From Nitrosospira sp. Nl5 (GTDB lineage: Bacteria > Pseudomonadota > Gammaproteobacteria > Burkholderiales > Nitrosomonadaceae): a stretch of DNA of 64,000 nt. Below the pieces are notes generated by a model. The model did not search any database. It had not been told where the DNA came from and was given only the letters and a program-made list of their open reading frames with translations. This document shows, one piece after another, positions 44,415 to 54,406 of this stretch. The position numbers were made by a program, and so were the translations under genes. Every line of letters begins with the position of its first letter. Position 1 is the stretch's first letter. Location of the stretch: positions 300,219-364,218 of the forward strand of contig NZ_FMVQ01000002.1 of assembly GCF_900102495.1 (NCBI RefSeq), read 5' to 3'.

Positions 44415-44642
44415 TCAGACCTCATGATGTAATCGATAGCTTCTTTATAGCAGTGCGCCGACCATGTGGCAAAAAATTTTGATCCGGCGGATGGGCGCAA
44501 TAGCGCGGTAATGGAAAGAATATTTTCGGAATGAGCGGATAAGCAATTTGCGGCGTTTCACTGAAATTCATGGGGCCGGCATCTCCCGCGCGCGGCAAAA
44601 ACCGGCACCTCATTGCGAGAAGATCAAACCCCCAATTTCAAA

Positions 44643-45065
44643 TTATGATGATTCTGAACCAGCGGAATTGACAATAGCTGAAGCAGCATCTTCCAGTGCA
44701 ACGATGGCGGCGGGTATGCCCGCCGCGTTGCCCGAAGTCACCGCGCCGGCGAAGAGAACCAGTGCGGAGGCGAGATCGAGCGCCTGCTTGAATTTTGCAA
44801 TATGCTTTATCGTCGATTTTGCATTCTCGACACTGCTTTGTAAGCGTGCGAGCGAGGCCTGGCTATCCCTCAGGATCAACCCTATCGCCCCGGTGTACAG
44901 GCTGGAGGCGGTATTGAGAAGCGTGATCTCCCGCTCATCGAGTTCATCCCACTGGGATCGGCTCAGGCTGCCCCTGTTGTCGATGCGCCAATCCCGGAGC
45001 GCGATTGCCGCATCGCGGAACTGGTTACCTAACTCAAAAGCATCATCCGCCGTCAGCTTTTCCAT
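44643..45065 (-). CDS. Hypothetical helical protein downstream of lipoprotein
   Basis: 140 residues, ATG after GGAA, 14 bases behind the lipoprotein stop, hence one operon. Mostly helical with a hydrophobic C-terminal segment (LDLASALVLFAGAVTSGNAAGIPAAIVAL) that may lie in a membrane. No family is recognised. Confidence 0.65.
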   Translation of the reverse strand: MEKLTADDAFELGNQFRDAAIALRDWRIDNRGSLSRSQWDELDEREITLLNTASSLYTGAIGLILRDSQASLARLQSSVENAKSTIKHIAKFKQALDLASALVLFAGAVTSGNAAGIPAAIVALEDAASAIVNSAGSESS

Positions 45066-45079
45066 GTTCTTCCCTCATT

Positions 45080-45949
45080 TCATCGCGCCACATCAAGCAG
45101 GTTCCTGTATGCGGCACGAAGTTCGCTGATATGCTGCTTGAATTGCCGGCCCAGTTCATCATTGCCCAGCATATCGCGATTGTCATACAGGTACTGGTGT
45201 CCCGCCGCGATTTTTTCCAGCACGGCATCGTAGCGCTGCGCCCCTTGGATACGGCTCTCGATGCGGCCCAGCGCTTCCGCCTTGGCTTCTTTTCCCAGCG
45301 CGATCGCAACGGGCTCTACGGGGTTGTCTGGCGCCAGCATGAAGTTATCGTAATATCGCCCGGCCATTGCGGATTCCACCCGCAAATCAGGAATGATGCC
45401 GCTCTTTATAATCTTGCGGGTGGCCTTCATCACTTCTTGAAGGGGCTGGTTCCCGTCTCGAATCAATTTCTTCATTTCATGCTGCCGATATAACGCGGTG
45501 ACACTACGCGCGAGCAGGGTCGACAGCGCACCGACGGCCTGTTTCTCGTTCCGGTCGAGCAGTGTCGCCTCGTTGAGACTGGCGCTGAGATCTTTAAGCG
45601 ACCGGTCGAAAGTCCTGATTTCGCCGGAAGCAAGACTGCCGAGGCCCTGCATGTAATCCGCCACTGTTTGCTGGAGCACATCCAGACTACTGCGCTGCGC
45701 CTCTCGGCGCATCGTTAGCGCTTCCAGTTCGCCATGAAATTTCGGGGGCTGGTATTGCTTGCGCCGCTCAAGCGCGCCAACATAATCTCTGGTAAGCGCC
45801 TGGTAGCCAGCGGCATTCCCGGAAAGCGACGCGAACGCCGTTACTTCCTTGAAACTGGCGCATCCGGACGCGCCAATTGCCAGGAAGAGCACGGATAATA
45901 GCAGCCGGGTTCTTCCGGTTATGCCTGTTGTTCGGAGGATACGAGCCAT
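45080..45949 (-). CDS. Helical lipoprotein
   Basis: 289 residues. Signal LLLSVLFLAIGASGC with lipobox ASGC at about residue 30; mature protein is nearly all-helical with many Arg/Gln/Leu (LTMRREAQRSSLDVLQQ). Followed in the same operon by the 140-aa helical protein. No family recognised; could be a periplasmic scaffold. Confidence 0.7.
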   Translation of the reverse strand: MARILRTTGITGRTRLLLSVLFLAIGASGCASFKEVTAFASLSGNAAGYQALTRDYVGALERRKQYQPPKFHGELEALTMRREAQRSSLDVLQQTVADYMQGLGSLASGEIRTFDRSLKDLSASLNEATLLDRNEKQAVGALSTLLARSVTALYRQHEMKKLIRDGNQPLQEVMKATRKIIKSGIIPDLRVESAMAGRYYDNFMLAPDNPVEPVAIALGKEAKAEALGRIESRIQGAQRYDAVLEKIAAGHQYLYDNRDMLGNDELGRQFKQHISELRAAYRNLLDVAR

Positions 45950-45962
45950 GTCTTGTTTTACT

Positions 45963-46155
45963 CTAGTGTAGTGAATCAGAGATATCGTTACTTAAAAATG
46001 ACTGGATTGCCGCCATACCGCGTTGCTCGTCGTTACATGAATAACTATGCGCCTCTCGCGCCTTGTCTGACGCCAATCCAGTCATTTTTAACGTTCCTTC
46101 ACGGTTTATTCATTTGAATCGGTTATGTAACGATATCTCTAACTCACTACACTAG
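45963..46155. mobile_element. MITE-like element, 193 bases
   Basis: Terminal inverted repeats of 29 bases, CTAGTGTAGTGAATCAGAGA... (45963-45991) and its near-complement (46127-46155), 27 of 29 matching. Inside them a second inverted pair TAAAAATGACTGGATTG / CAATCCAGTCATTTTTA. There is no gene inside. The layout is that of a non-autonomous transposable element. The element ends directly before the 270-base non-coding gap to the next gene. Confidence 0.7.
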
Positions 46156-46425
46156 CCCACGTGAACGATAATAGTCAGTAGCCGAGATCTACCCTGCTAC
46201 GCCGCAATATAACCGGGATTGCAATGCGGGTAAACCTGCCCGTTACCGTTAATCATTGCCGTTAATTTCATTCGGAAAAATGGGATTGGTTTTATTGGAT
46301 TGAAGTTTGGTGCGCGGCACGAAAAGTAAGGGCCAAAGGATGTATTGGCGTGTATTAAGGCGTATATTTCCTGCGCTTAAAGAACTTCCCGGTTGCGCGC
46401 CATTATTTCCAATAAAATCCCGCTG

Positions 46426-47583
46426 ATGAAAATAATTTTTGCCGCCGCCCTGGTCGCGAGCTTTGCCGCCCCTGTCTGCGCCGTAGATTTCGGCCTGCGC
46501 TATATCGGTCAGCAAATCGTGCCCAGTAAAACGATCTTCCAAGGCACCACCATCGGTGGTTTGTCCTCCCTGGATTACAATCCCCATACCGGTCGATACC
46601 TGTCTGTCAGCGACGACCGCAGCAAAACCAATCCGGCGCGTTTTTATGAATTATCTCTGGATCTTGCCCAATTTGAGCGCTCGGCCTCTCCGGGCATAGC
46701 TGGCGTGACGTTCCATGCGGTAACGACCATTCAGCAACCCGATGGGAGTGCGTTTAAAGGAAATTCGGTGGACCCGGAAGGCATGCGCTTCGATGCCAAG
46801 CGCAACAAGATTTACTGGAGCAATGAGGGCCATCGCGGTATTTTCGGTTTCCACAGCCCGACCGTGCGGGAAATGAATCCGGATGGAAGTTATAGCCGCG
46901 ATTTTGCGGTACCCATTCGCTATAATCCGAGGGGTTCCAATATCGGGTTATTCCCTGGCGATAAAGGTATTTACAATAATCTGGCATTTGAAAGCCTGGC
47001 GATATCAGTGGACGGGACCACGCTCTACACCGCCACTGAAAATGGGTTGATACAGGATAGCCCACCGTCAAACATATTCACGGGTTCCCGCGCGCGTATT
47101 CTTTCCTTCGACATCGCAACTGGAGAAGCCAGTGCCGAATACATTTATGATGTTGGTCCGGTTGTCTTCGCTCCCGCATCTTTCATCGGCTTCGCCACCA
47201 ATGGCTTGACCGACTTCATTGCTATCGGCGACCGGCAATTCATCACCATCGAGCGCTCTTTCACCCTGGGCGCAGCCACGCCCGGCAATACCGCCACCGG
47301 TTATACCGTCCGGCTTTATTATGCCGACGCCCGAAACGCCACCGACGTTTCCGGCATGGAATCGATCGCGGGCGAAAGCATCCAGCCTGCGACCAAAACC
47401 TTGCTGCTGGACTTGTCGGAGCTCAAAAACACGGATGGCTCCGTGCTGGCGGTGGGTAATATCGAAGGCATCACCTTTGGCCCGGTCTTCAATGGCAAAC
47501 GCACGCTCGTGCTGGTCGCCGACAATAATTTCTCCAGAAAGCAGCTCACCCAGTTCGTGGCGCTGGAGATCAATACTCCTTAA
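46426..47583 (+). CDS. Phytase-like esterase domain protein, secreted
   Basis: 385 residues from ATG 46426, chosen because MKIIFAAALVASFAAPVCA is a clean signal peptide. The mature part is a propeller-type phytase-like esterase domain: IGGLSSLDYNPHTGRYLSVSDD, DPEGMRFDAKRNKIYWSNEG, FESLAISVDGTTLYTATEN, SGMESIAGES, NIEGITFGPVFNGKRTLVLVADNNF. Family members are periplasmic phosphoesterase-like proteins of poorly known substrate. No strong ribosome binding site. Confidence 0.8.
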   Translation: MKIIFAAALVASFAAPVCAVDFGLRYIGQQIVPSKTIFQGTTIGGLSSLDYNPHTGRYLSVSDDRSKTNPARFYELSLDLAQFERSASPGIAGVTFHAVTTIQQPDGSAFKGNSVDPEGMRFDAKRNKIYWSNEGHRGIFGFHSPTVREMNPDGSYSRDFAVPIRYNPRGSNIGLFPGDKGIYNNLAFESLAISVDGTTLYTATENGLIQDSPPSNIFTGSRARILSFDIATGEASAEYIYDVGPVVFAPASFIGFATNGLTDFIAIGDRQFITIERSFTLGAATPGNTATGYTVRLYYADARNATDVSGMESIAGESIQPATKTLLLDLSELKNTDGSVLAVGNIEGITFGPVFNGKRTLVLVADNNFSRKQLTQFVALEINTP

Positions 47584-47617
47584 AGAGCCTCAACCCTCTC
47601 CCGTAATACCAATAATA

Positions 47618-47681
47618 GGGACAGACCACGGTTTTTCCGATCTTCTGTCTCCTGCATGTCCAGGAAACCGTGGTCTGTCCC
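47618..47681. repeat. REP-like inverted repeat
   Basis: GGGACAGACCACGGTTT and, 29 bases further, AAACCGTGGTCTGTCCC: a perfect 17-base inverted repeat. GACAGACC-type palindromes are often mobilised by REP-associated transposases; a possible start of such a gene lies at the right edge of this window. It could also act as a terminator for the phytase-like gene. Confidence 0.6.
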
Positions 47682-47931
47682 CCATTTTTGCTCCATTTTT
47701 GCTTGCCATTCTTGCTATTACACTTGCCTCTAATGTGCCGTAACGCACGGATGGGATACATTAAACGCGAAATCATATACACGCTTTGAGCGATGCTCGC
47801 ATAGCCATCCGCTCGCTCGACCCCTTGTGCTTGTGTTCGTGCTGCCGCTTTGGGGAACTGCCAATCTGATTGCCGTTTGGCATGTGTCTTTCGACCACAC
47901 ACGTCACTCAGCAATTTTATAGGAGAAGAAC
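47682..47931. other. Non-coding gap
   Basis: No gene seen. The SDR gene follows a good ribosome binding site (AGGAGAAG) at its end. Confidence 0.4.
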
Positions 47932-48945
47932 ATGAAATTAAAAAATGATGCCATTGCCTCACGTCGCCAGTTTGTTGGCGGCATGACCGCCGGCCTTGCC
48001 GCGGCATTCGTTTCCCCCGCCCTCGGGCAGCCAGAAAGCGCTTCCGCCGCCTCGCGGCAAGGCCCCAGCCAATCCCGTAAACAGGACCCGAGGACCCAAT
48101 ACCCGGCACCCCCCTTCCCCGACCAGAAACAGGAGCCGCCGGGCCTTGCGAGCAAGATGGTGCCGCGGCCTGATCATGGTGAAACAAGCTACAAGGGCTC
48201 GGGCCGGCTGACGGGTAGAAAGGCGCTCGTGACCGGCGGCGATTCCGGCATTGGCCGTGCCGCCGTCATCGCCTTTGCGCGCGAAGGCGCCGATGTCGCG
48301 ATCAACTATCTCCCCGTCGAGGAGCCTGACGCTCGGGAGGTCGTGGAACTGATCCGGGCGGAAGGGCGTAAGGCGGTGGCGATCCCCGGCGACATCCGGG
48401 ACGAGGGTTTTTGCTCCAGGCTCGTCGCCAACGCCGTCCGGGATCTCGGCGGACTGGACATCCTTGTCAACAATGCGGCCATGGCTGCCGCGCAACCCTC
48501 GATCACCGACCTTACGACCGAGCAGTTCGACTCGATATTCAAATGCAACGTTTATGCGATGTTCTGGATCACCAAGGCCGCGATGCCGCACCTTAAGCCC
48601 GGCGCGGCAATTATCAACACGAGTTCCGTCGAGGCTTACACGCCATCCCCGGCGTTTCTCGATTACGTGCAGACGAAAGCGTGCATCGTTGCTTTCACAA
48701 AAGCGCTGGCAAAGCAGGTCGCCGAGCAGGGGATACGGGTGAACGCGGTAGCGCCGGGACCATTCTGGACCCCGATGCAAACGACTGGATGGGCGGATCT
48801 CAGCAGGTTCGGCAAGGAAACTCCGCTTGGCCGGCCAGGTCAACCAGCGGAGTTGGGTCCCCTGTATGTCTTGCTTGCGTCACAGGAGTCGAGCTATGCA
48901 ACCGGCCAGGTGTATGGTGCATCGGGCGGAGAGGGACAGCCCTAG
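47932..48945 (+). CDS. Tat-exported short-chain dehydrogenase/reductase
   Basis: 337 residues. Twin-arginine signal SRRQFVGG followed by a hydrophobic stretch ending ALGQ, then a Pro/Gln-rich linker to residue ~90. SDR core: TGGDSGIGRAA (nucleotide binding), NNAA, catalytic Ser in NTSSVEAY and YxxxK in DYVQTKA, PGPFWTPMQ. This is the glucose/ribitol-dehydrogenase-like group often called YhdF type. Tat export of a cofactor-bound enzyme is consistent. Substrate unknown. Confidence 0.85.
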   Translation: MKLKNDAIASRRQFVGGMTAGLAAAFVSPALGQPESASAASRQGPSQSRKQDPRTQYPAPPFPDQKQEPPGLASKMVPRPDHGETSYKGSGRLTGRKALVTGGDSGIGRAAVIAFAREGADVAINYLPVEEPDAREVVELIRAEGRKAVAIPGDIRDEGFCSRLVANAVRDLGGLDILVNNAAMAAAQPSITDLTTEQFDSIFKCNVYAMFWITKAAMPHLKPGAAIINTSSVEAYTPSPAFLDYVQTKACIVAFTKALAKQVAEQGIRVNAVAPGPFWTPMQTTGWADLSRFGKETPLGRPGQPAELGPLYVLLASQESSYATGQVYGASGGEGQP

Positions 48946-49142
48946 GCGTACAGCCTGTATCCGGCAGAAAGCCGCTCCTTCTGATAAAATGCGTGAATTC
49001 AAAGGCAACGGAATGGGCAAACGGTCTCCCGCCCTTTCAGGTTACCGAGCCGGTTGACGCGAGTCGACTGTTTCCCTTCTCTCCGCCCCCGCTGTTCTCT
49101 CGCCAAAGACAGCACCGGGAATGAAACGGCTGAAATTGATTA

Positions 49143-49793
49143 ATGAAACGCACCTATACCGTTATCGGCCTTGGCGTCTTTGGATCAACCATAGCCCTTG
49201 AACTTTCGCGCCTGGGTTTTGATGTTATCGGCATTGACCTCGATCCCAATCTCGTCAACGGCTTCGCCGATAGAATCACACAGGCAGTGATCGCCGACGC
49301 CCGCGATGAGAAGGTATTGCGCGACCTCGGCGTGCATGAATGCGATGGCGTCGTGGTCGCCATCGGAGAAGATATCGAAGCCAACATTCTCGCCACGCTC
49401 ATTGTGAAGGGCATGCCCAAGCCCAAAGTGTGGGCAAAGGCGCTCAATCCGAACCATCACAAGATTCTCGAAAAACTCGGCTGTGACCATATCGTGCATC
49501 CGGAGCATGAAATGGGCCTGCGCCTCGCACGCGGCATGGTCTATCCCGAGGTCATGGATTACATCAGTTTCGGAGACGACCAGTTTACCGTTGAAGTACG
49601 TGCTTCGGAGCGGCTTGCGGGACAAAACATCGATGCGCTGCATCTGCCCGAGAATGGGTTGCAATGCTTATTGATCAAGCATCTGAATCAGGTGATGACA
49701 CCACCTCCACCGCAGTACGTGTTCAAGCTTGACGACAAAATCCTGTTGTGGGGCACGCTGGGCAATCTGCGCAAGATCACCAAGTATTTATGA
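49143..49793 (+). CDS. Trk/Ktr potassium uptake regulatory subunit (KtrA-like)
   Basis: 216 residues. RCK-N domain with VIGLGVFGSTIA and acidic end of strand two (DVIGIDLD), AVIADARDEKVLRDLGV and an RCK-C domain in the last ~80 residues (EVRASERLAGQNIDALHLPENG). Cytoplasmic gating ring that binds ATP/ADP or NAD(H) and controls the membrane subunit. Its stop overlaps the start of that subunit gene. Confidence 0.85.
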   Translation: MKRTYTVIGLGVFGSTIALELSRLGFDVIGIDLDPNLVNGFADRITQAVIADARDEKVLRDLGVHECDGVVVAIGEDIEANILATLIVKGMPKPKVWAKALNPNHHKILEKLGCDHIVHPEHEMGLRLARGMVYPEVMDYISFGDDQFTVEVRASERLAGQNIDALHLPENGLQCLLIKHLNQVMTPPPPQYVFKLDDKILLWGTLGNLRKITKYL

Positions 49794-51151
49794 TGCCAAC
49801 ATTGTTCGGCTCGCAGCTGCTTCAGCGGGCAAAGGCACAGGCTCTCGGCCTGACGCCTCCTCAAGCTTTGGTCCTTTCCTATATCGGGCTGTCTTTCATC
49901 GGCACCCTGCTGCTAAAACTACCGGACGCCAGCCATCAGCCAACCTCATGGCTGCAGGCGCTTTTCACGGCTGTGTCCGCTTCGACCGTCACCGGGCTTG
50001 TGGTTGTCGACACCGGCACCCACTTCACATTATTCGGCCACTGGATATTGCTGGTTCTGATGCAATGCGGCGGCCTGGGCTTGATGACTTTCGGCATCAT
50101 CGTCATTCATCTGACACGAGGCCAATTGGCGCTGCGGCACCGTGCCGCCTTGCGCGAGACATTCAATCACACTGGACAAGGCGATATTTGGCGCGTGATG
50201 TTGTGGGCGGTCGGCTTCACTGCAATCATGGAACTGCTTGGCACCGCTTTCCTTGCTTTGCAGTGGGTGCCGGAGATGGGTTGGAGCAAGGGTCTGTTTT
50301 ATAGCCTTTTTCATACCCTTGCGGCATTCAACAATGCGGGTTTTGGGCTGGCGCCGGACAGTCTGATGACCTACGCGGGCAGCCCTTTGGTGAATATCGT
50401 TATTTCCTTGCTGTTCATTTCCGGAGGAATCGGATTCGTTGTCATAGCCGATATGATCGACAAAAAGCGTTTCAGGCATTTCTCGCTTCATACCAAGCTG
50501 ATGCTGGTCGGTACATTGGTTATCAATCTGGTTGCCATGACCGTGATTTTGATACTTGAGCACGGCAATCCCGCGACGCTGGCTACGCTGCCCGACTGGA
50601 GCGCAAAACTGTGGGCGTCCTGGTTCCAGGCGGTTACGCCGCGTAGCGCGGGCTTCAATACCCTGGATATAGGAGAGCTATTTCCTTCCACCGCATTTTT
50701 CATCATCGGGCTGATGTTCATCGGCGGCGGCAGCGGTTCGACGGCTGGCGGCATCAAGCTTAGCACCTTCATCGTGGCGCTGCTGGCGACCTGGGCGTTT
50801 TTGCAAGGTCGTGAGCGCCCTGTCGTGTTTGGACGCACCATTCAACTCGATATCATCCGTAAATCGCTGGCGATAATCGTTATCTCGCTGCTTTGCGTCA
50901 GCACGGGCATATTCTTGCTGGCCGTAACCGAAAAGGAAGATTTTCTCGATTTGGCGTTTGAAGCGGTATCAGCTGCCGCGACGGTGGGATTATCGAGAGG
51001 AATCACTGCGGATTTATCCGCCGCCGGGCAGGGCATCCTCGTCGTGCTGATGTTGATCGGTCGCGTGGGACCGCTCACCATCGCGTTTACCCTGGCCAAG
51101 GCACATGGCGAAAGTATCCAGTATCCGGCTGGCCAGGTGAATATCGGGTAG
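49790..51151 (+). CDS. Trk/Ktr potassium transporter membrane subunit (KtrB-like)
   Basis: 453 residues from the first ATG of ATGATG at 49790, overlapping the KtrA stop. Hydrophobic throughout, with four pore-like hairpins of the TrkH/KtrB fold: VSASTVTGLVV, FNNAGFGL, TPRSAGFNTLD and AAATVGLSRG, and GGGSGSTAGGIKLSTF before the third. Couples K+ uptake to the Na+ or proton gradient with KtrA. Converges with the stress-protein gene 8 bases away. Confidence 0.9.
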   Translation: MMPTLFGSQLLQRAKAQALGLTPPQALVLSYIGLSFIGTLLLKLPDASHQPTSWLQALFTAVSASTVTGLVVVDTGTHFTLFGHWILLVLMQCGGLGLMTFGIIVIHLTRGQLALRHRAALRETFNHTGQGDIWRVMLWAVGFTAIMELLGTAFLALQWVPEMGWSKGLFYSLFHTLAAFNNAGFGLAPDSLMTYAGSPLVNIVISLLFISGGIGFVVIADMIDKKRFRHFSLHTKLMLVGTLVINLVAMTVILILEHGNPATLATLPDWSAKLWASWFQAVTPRSAGFNTLDIGELFPSTAFFIIGLMFIGGGSGSTAGGIKLSTFIVALLATWAFLQGRERPVVFGRTIQLDIIRKSLAIIVISLLCVSTGIFLLAVTEKEDFLDLAFEAVSAAATVGLSRGITADLSAAGQGILVVLMLIGRVGPLTIAFTLAKAHGESIQYPAGQVNIG

Positions 51152-51159
51152 CGGGTAGT

Positions 51160-52086
51160 TCAATCTTGCCCAGCCCGATTTGGCAGCGGCACAATGAGAA
51201 CATCGCAGGAACTCTGCCCGATGACCTGCCGCGATACGCTTCCCAGCAGCAACTCCTCGAAACGGGAACCTCCATGTTTTCCCAGAACGATCAGGTCCGG
51301 CTTCATTACTTTGGCATGATCATGGACGACATGCCCGGGATGGCCGAAAACCACGTGACGGGAGAACAATCGTTTATCGCCTTCGTTTTTTTCGGGCTGA
51401 AGTTCCGCAATAAATTGATTGAGATCCCGCCGGGCGTCTTCTTCAGCCTTGATATGGTATTCATGGATAGCATCCCGCGCAACGTTCACGTACCGCATTT
51501 GCTCTTCGAACACCATATCAAAGGCATGCAGAAAAGTTATCTGCGCTTCAGGCGCCACTTTCAGGGCCATTTGCGCTGCGCGCCGCGAATTTTCCGAGAA
51601 GTCAACCGGAACCAGTACCTGGCGATAGGGTTGCGCGAGCTGATTTTTTACTACAAGCAGAGGGATTTTGCTCAAACGCGCCAGTTTATCGGCAGTGTTA
51701 CCGAGAAAAAAATCAGTAAAAAAGTTACCTCCGTGCATGCCGATAACCGTTAATTCCGCAGGCAGTTCATTCGCCCGGGAAATGATTTCCTCTTCCGGTT
51801 GCCCAAATCTAACGGTATCGGTACAGCGAATGCCGTAGTTGTCTTGCAACTGTCCGGAGATCAGCCGCAGTTCGCGCAAAGTGCGCTCTACCAGCATGGA
51901 TTCCGCCGCCGCCGGTGGTGTTTTCAGGACGAGCCCGAGGGCCTCCGGCAATCCTGCTTCCTTTACTGTCAGCAACTCGACCGCGTCGCAGTTCAGGTCA
52001 GCGCATAACGCCGCGGCGCGCGTCGCCGCATGGAATGAATAATCGGAAAGATCGGTTGCTGCAAGGATTTTTGTGATGTTCGGCAT
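51160..52086 (-). CDS. Tandem universal stress protein
   Basis: 308 residues; ATG after AGGAGAGG. Two UspA domains. The first ends in GMHGGNFFTDFFLGNTADKL and the second in GKHGGSRFEELLLGS with DVLIVPLP, the latter with the complete G-2X-G-9X-G(S) nucleotide-binding motif. Stress survival protein, cytoplasmic. Confidence 0.88.
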   Translation of the reverse strand: MPNITKILAATDLSDYSFHAATRAAALCADLNCDAVELLTVKEAGLPEALGLVLKTPPAAAESMLVERTLRELRLISGQLQDNYGIRCTDTVRFGQPEEEIISRANELPAELTVIGMHGGNFFTDFFLGNTADKLARLSKIPLLVVKNQLAQPYRQVLVPVDFSENSRRAAQMALKVAPEAQITFLHAFDMVFEEQMRYVNVARDAIHEYHIKAEEDARRDLNQFIAELQPEKNEGDKRLFSRHVVFGHPGHVVHDHAKVMKPDLIVLGKHGGSRFEELLLGSVSRQVIGQSSCDVLIVPLPNRAGQD

Positions 52087-52210
52087 GTCCTCTCCTGCGC
52101 TGCTATTATAAAACTTACATATTCAGCTGCTCAAAATCGTGCGTGAGACGTACCAGGCATATCCTCTTGAATCAGCCGGTAGGCGTTCCCCAAGCTTTGC
52201 GCGGGCAGGC

Positions 52211-53311
52211 ATGGAAATGGGAAGGATAATATTGGCCGCTTGCCTGCTGGCGCATACAGGAGTTTACGCGCAGGAGAGCATCAGGAAGATTGACCGTTCC
52301 CCATCTCCGTTTACCATCAGCGGTTATGCGGAACCATATTATAGCTTTGCTTTTGATAGGCCCCTCGGCGATACGAGGCCATCGTTTATCTATAGCTACA
52401 ATAAAAATGATGAAGTTGCGGTAAATCTGGCTTTTTTGAAGGGATCCTATAATACCGACAGGGTCCGGGCTAACTTCGCAATGGCCGTGGGCAGCTATAT
52501 GAAAGCCAATTATTCAACCGAACCCGGCGTACTGCAAAATCTCTATCAAGGCAACGTCGGCATAAAACTTTCCAGGGAGCATAGCTTGTGGTTTGACGTA
52601 GGTGTTTTTCCTTCGCATATCGGCTTTGAAAGTCCGGTGGGCAAAGACAACTGGACATTAACCAGAAGCCTGGGAGCGGATAACACTCCCTACTATGAAT
52701 CCGGCGCCAGAATCAGCTATACGTCAAAGGATAACGCGTGGTTCGTGAGCGCACTGGTCCTCAACGGGTGGCAGCATATACGGCCTGTTCCCGGAAACAG
52801 CATGCCTTCTTTCGGTACGCAGATAACATATAAACCTTCTCCCGGAATCACCCTGAACAGCAGCACCTTTATTGGGAATGACTATCCGGATACGGCCAGA
52901 AGAATGCGCTACTTCCATAATTTCTACGGGATTTTCCAGCTTAATAGCCAAGTGGCCGCATTGATTGGTTTTGATGCCGGCATGGAGCAGAAACACAAGG
53001 ATTCGTCCGCCATGAATACATGGTTCAACCCAACGGTTATTTTAAGATATACGCCGACGGCGAAAACCGCTATCGCAATAAAGGCGGAATACTATGACGA
53101 TCGGCACGGTGTAAGGATTTTGACGGGCACGCCCCACGGTTTTAAAACATGGAGCTTCTCTACCAATTTTGATTATTCCATTTCACCGAATATATTATGG
53201 AGAGTGGAAGCCAGGACGCTTCAGAGCAGAGACAATATTTTCGTCGGCAGCGATCATGTCGCCGATAACACGAACACGTTTATTACCACCGCATTGGCTC
53301 TGAGTTTTTAG
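52211..53311 (+). CDS. Porin-like outer-membrane beta-barrel (BBP2-type)
   Basis: 366 residues from ATG 52211, chosen because GRIILAACLLAHTGVYAQ is a signal peptide directly after it. Opening FTISGYAEPYYSFAFD and the alternating strands (NLAFLKGSYNTDRVRANF) correspond to OmpL-like porins of the BBP2 family, and the chain ends with Phe. Solute uptake through the outer membrane is inferred. The start is divergent from the stress protein gene. Confidence 0.75.
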   Translation: MEMGRIILAACLLAHTGVYAQESIRKIDRSPSPFTISGYAEPYYSFAFDRPLGDTRPSFIYSYNKNDEVAVNLAFLKGSYNTDRVRANFAMAVGSYMKANYSTEPGVLQNLYQGNVGIKLSREHSLWFDVGVFPSHIGFESPVGKDNWTLTRSLGADNTPYYESGARISYTSKDNAWFVSALVLNGWQHIRPVPGNSMPSFGTQITYKPSPGITLNSSTFIGNDYPDTARRMRYFHNFYGIFQLNSQVAALIGFDAGMEQKHKDSSAMNTWFNPTVILRYTPTAKTAIAIKAEYYDDRHGVRILTGTPHGFKTWSFSTNFDYSISPNILWRVEARTLQSRDNIFVGSDHVADNTNTFITTALALSF

Positions 53312-53395
53312 CCGGTCCGCCGCGGCATGTCTATACAATACTCGGTACTTGAAGTATTGCTGCCTCCATACAGTTGGCCGGAAGCCAGCAAAACA

Positions 53396-54202
53396 TTACT
53401 CGGCCTTGCCGGTACCTTTCTGATCGGTCACGCCAGGGATGGGCTGCGTAGGACGGGCAAATTTACCTTTCAGGTCATCAACGCCCGATTGCGGTCGCGC
53501 GAATTGCCTTAGGTCCGCACGCTCCTTACGTTTTTGCGTGCTGTCTATTTTCATTTCCCTATCTCTTTTTTCCACCAGTCCGGCTTTGGGTTCACCATCC
53601 CGGTTGAAAGACCAGGCAAGCATCGGCTCACCCAAAGGCAGCAAGTCGCCCCCCGCTGTTCCCCCATAAAAGCCTGTATTCCATACGTGCCAGGTTTTGC
53701 CATAGCTATTCATCTTCCCTTTCATCAATGCTTCTTCCGCAATATCGGGGATATCCGGCGCGACAAGTTGCCCCGACAGAATTTCGCCGTTATGCGGATG
53801 CCAGTATTTTTTCTCCTCTTCGGGCAATTTTGCAAAGAGCTTCTCCGAAATAATATACTCGATGCCATTCAAATTTGCGTCCTTCGTATTGCCATCGAAT
53901 AGCACGCACTGGGCAAAATCCTCATTCACCTGGTGGCAATAATGATGCGCCTCCATCTGGTTTTCCGGATGATCTTTCATGGGATGAAAGCCCACCAGGT
54001 AAATGTCGAATGGTTTCAGGGGGGGTGTGCCCTGCAGGAGCTTGGCGCCTGCCTCCAATATTTTTGTCTTGGGAGTTTTTGCTTCACCGGCAGGCGCGGC
54101 AACGGGCGGGACGGACTCCTGTGCAATGACAGGCGAAACCGGGCCGCCGATGAGCGCTACCGCGTAGAAAATAGCCGAAAAACCTTTGGTCCATTCGCTC
54201 AT
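53396..54202 (-). CDS. DUF1264 (oil-body-associated-like) exported protein
   Basis: 268 residues from ATG 54202, which follows AGGA by 6 bases; two earlier in-frame codons are poorer. Signal peptide FSAIFYAVALIGGPVSPVIAQ. DUF1264 core: HHYCHQVNEDFAQCVLFDG, YIISEKLFAKLPEEEKKYWH, GKTWHVWNTG. Bacterial members of this family, related to plant oil-body proteins, are of unknown function. A Lys/Arg-rich C-terminal tail follows. Confidence 0.8.
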   Translation of the reverse strand: MSEWTKGFSAIFYAVALIGGPVSPVIAQESVPPVAAPAGEAKTPKTKILEAGAKLLQGTPPLKPFDIYLVGFHPMKDHPENQMEAHHYCHQVNEDFAQCVLFDGNTKDANLNGIEYIISEKLFAKLPEEEKKYWHPHNGEILSGQLVAPDIPDIAEEALMKGKMNSYGKTWHVWNTGFYGGTAGGDLLPLGEPMLAWSFNRDGEPKAGLVEKRDREMKIDSTQKRKERADLRQFARPQSGVDDLKGKFARPTQPIPGVTDQKGTGKAE

Positions 54203-54406
54203 GCTCATTCCTGTCAATCATCCATGCCGTCCATTGTGGAAGATGCGATGGCCCGTAGTAAGTACGTTAGCGCACAGAAACCCGCACAACTTTATTGCGA
54301 CGATGGCAAGAAAGCTTATGGCACGAAGCATGGATATGGCACAGCTAATGGCATCCTGTTATTGAAAATGCTGTTTAATTTTCAAGGATATCAGGAGTAA
54401 TCCATC

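Noticed and set aside
46249..46587. Minus-strand frame before the phytase-like gene
   Set aside because: It is the complement of the signal-peptide region and shows no family pattern.
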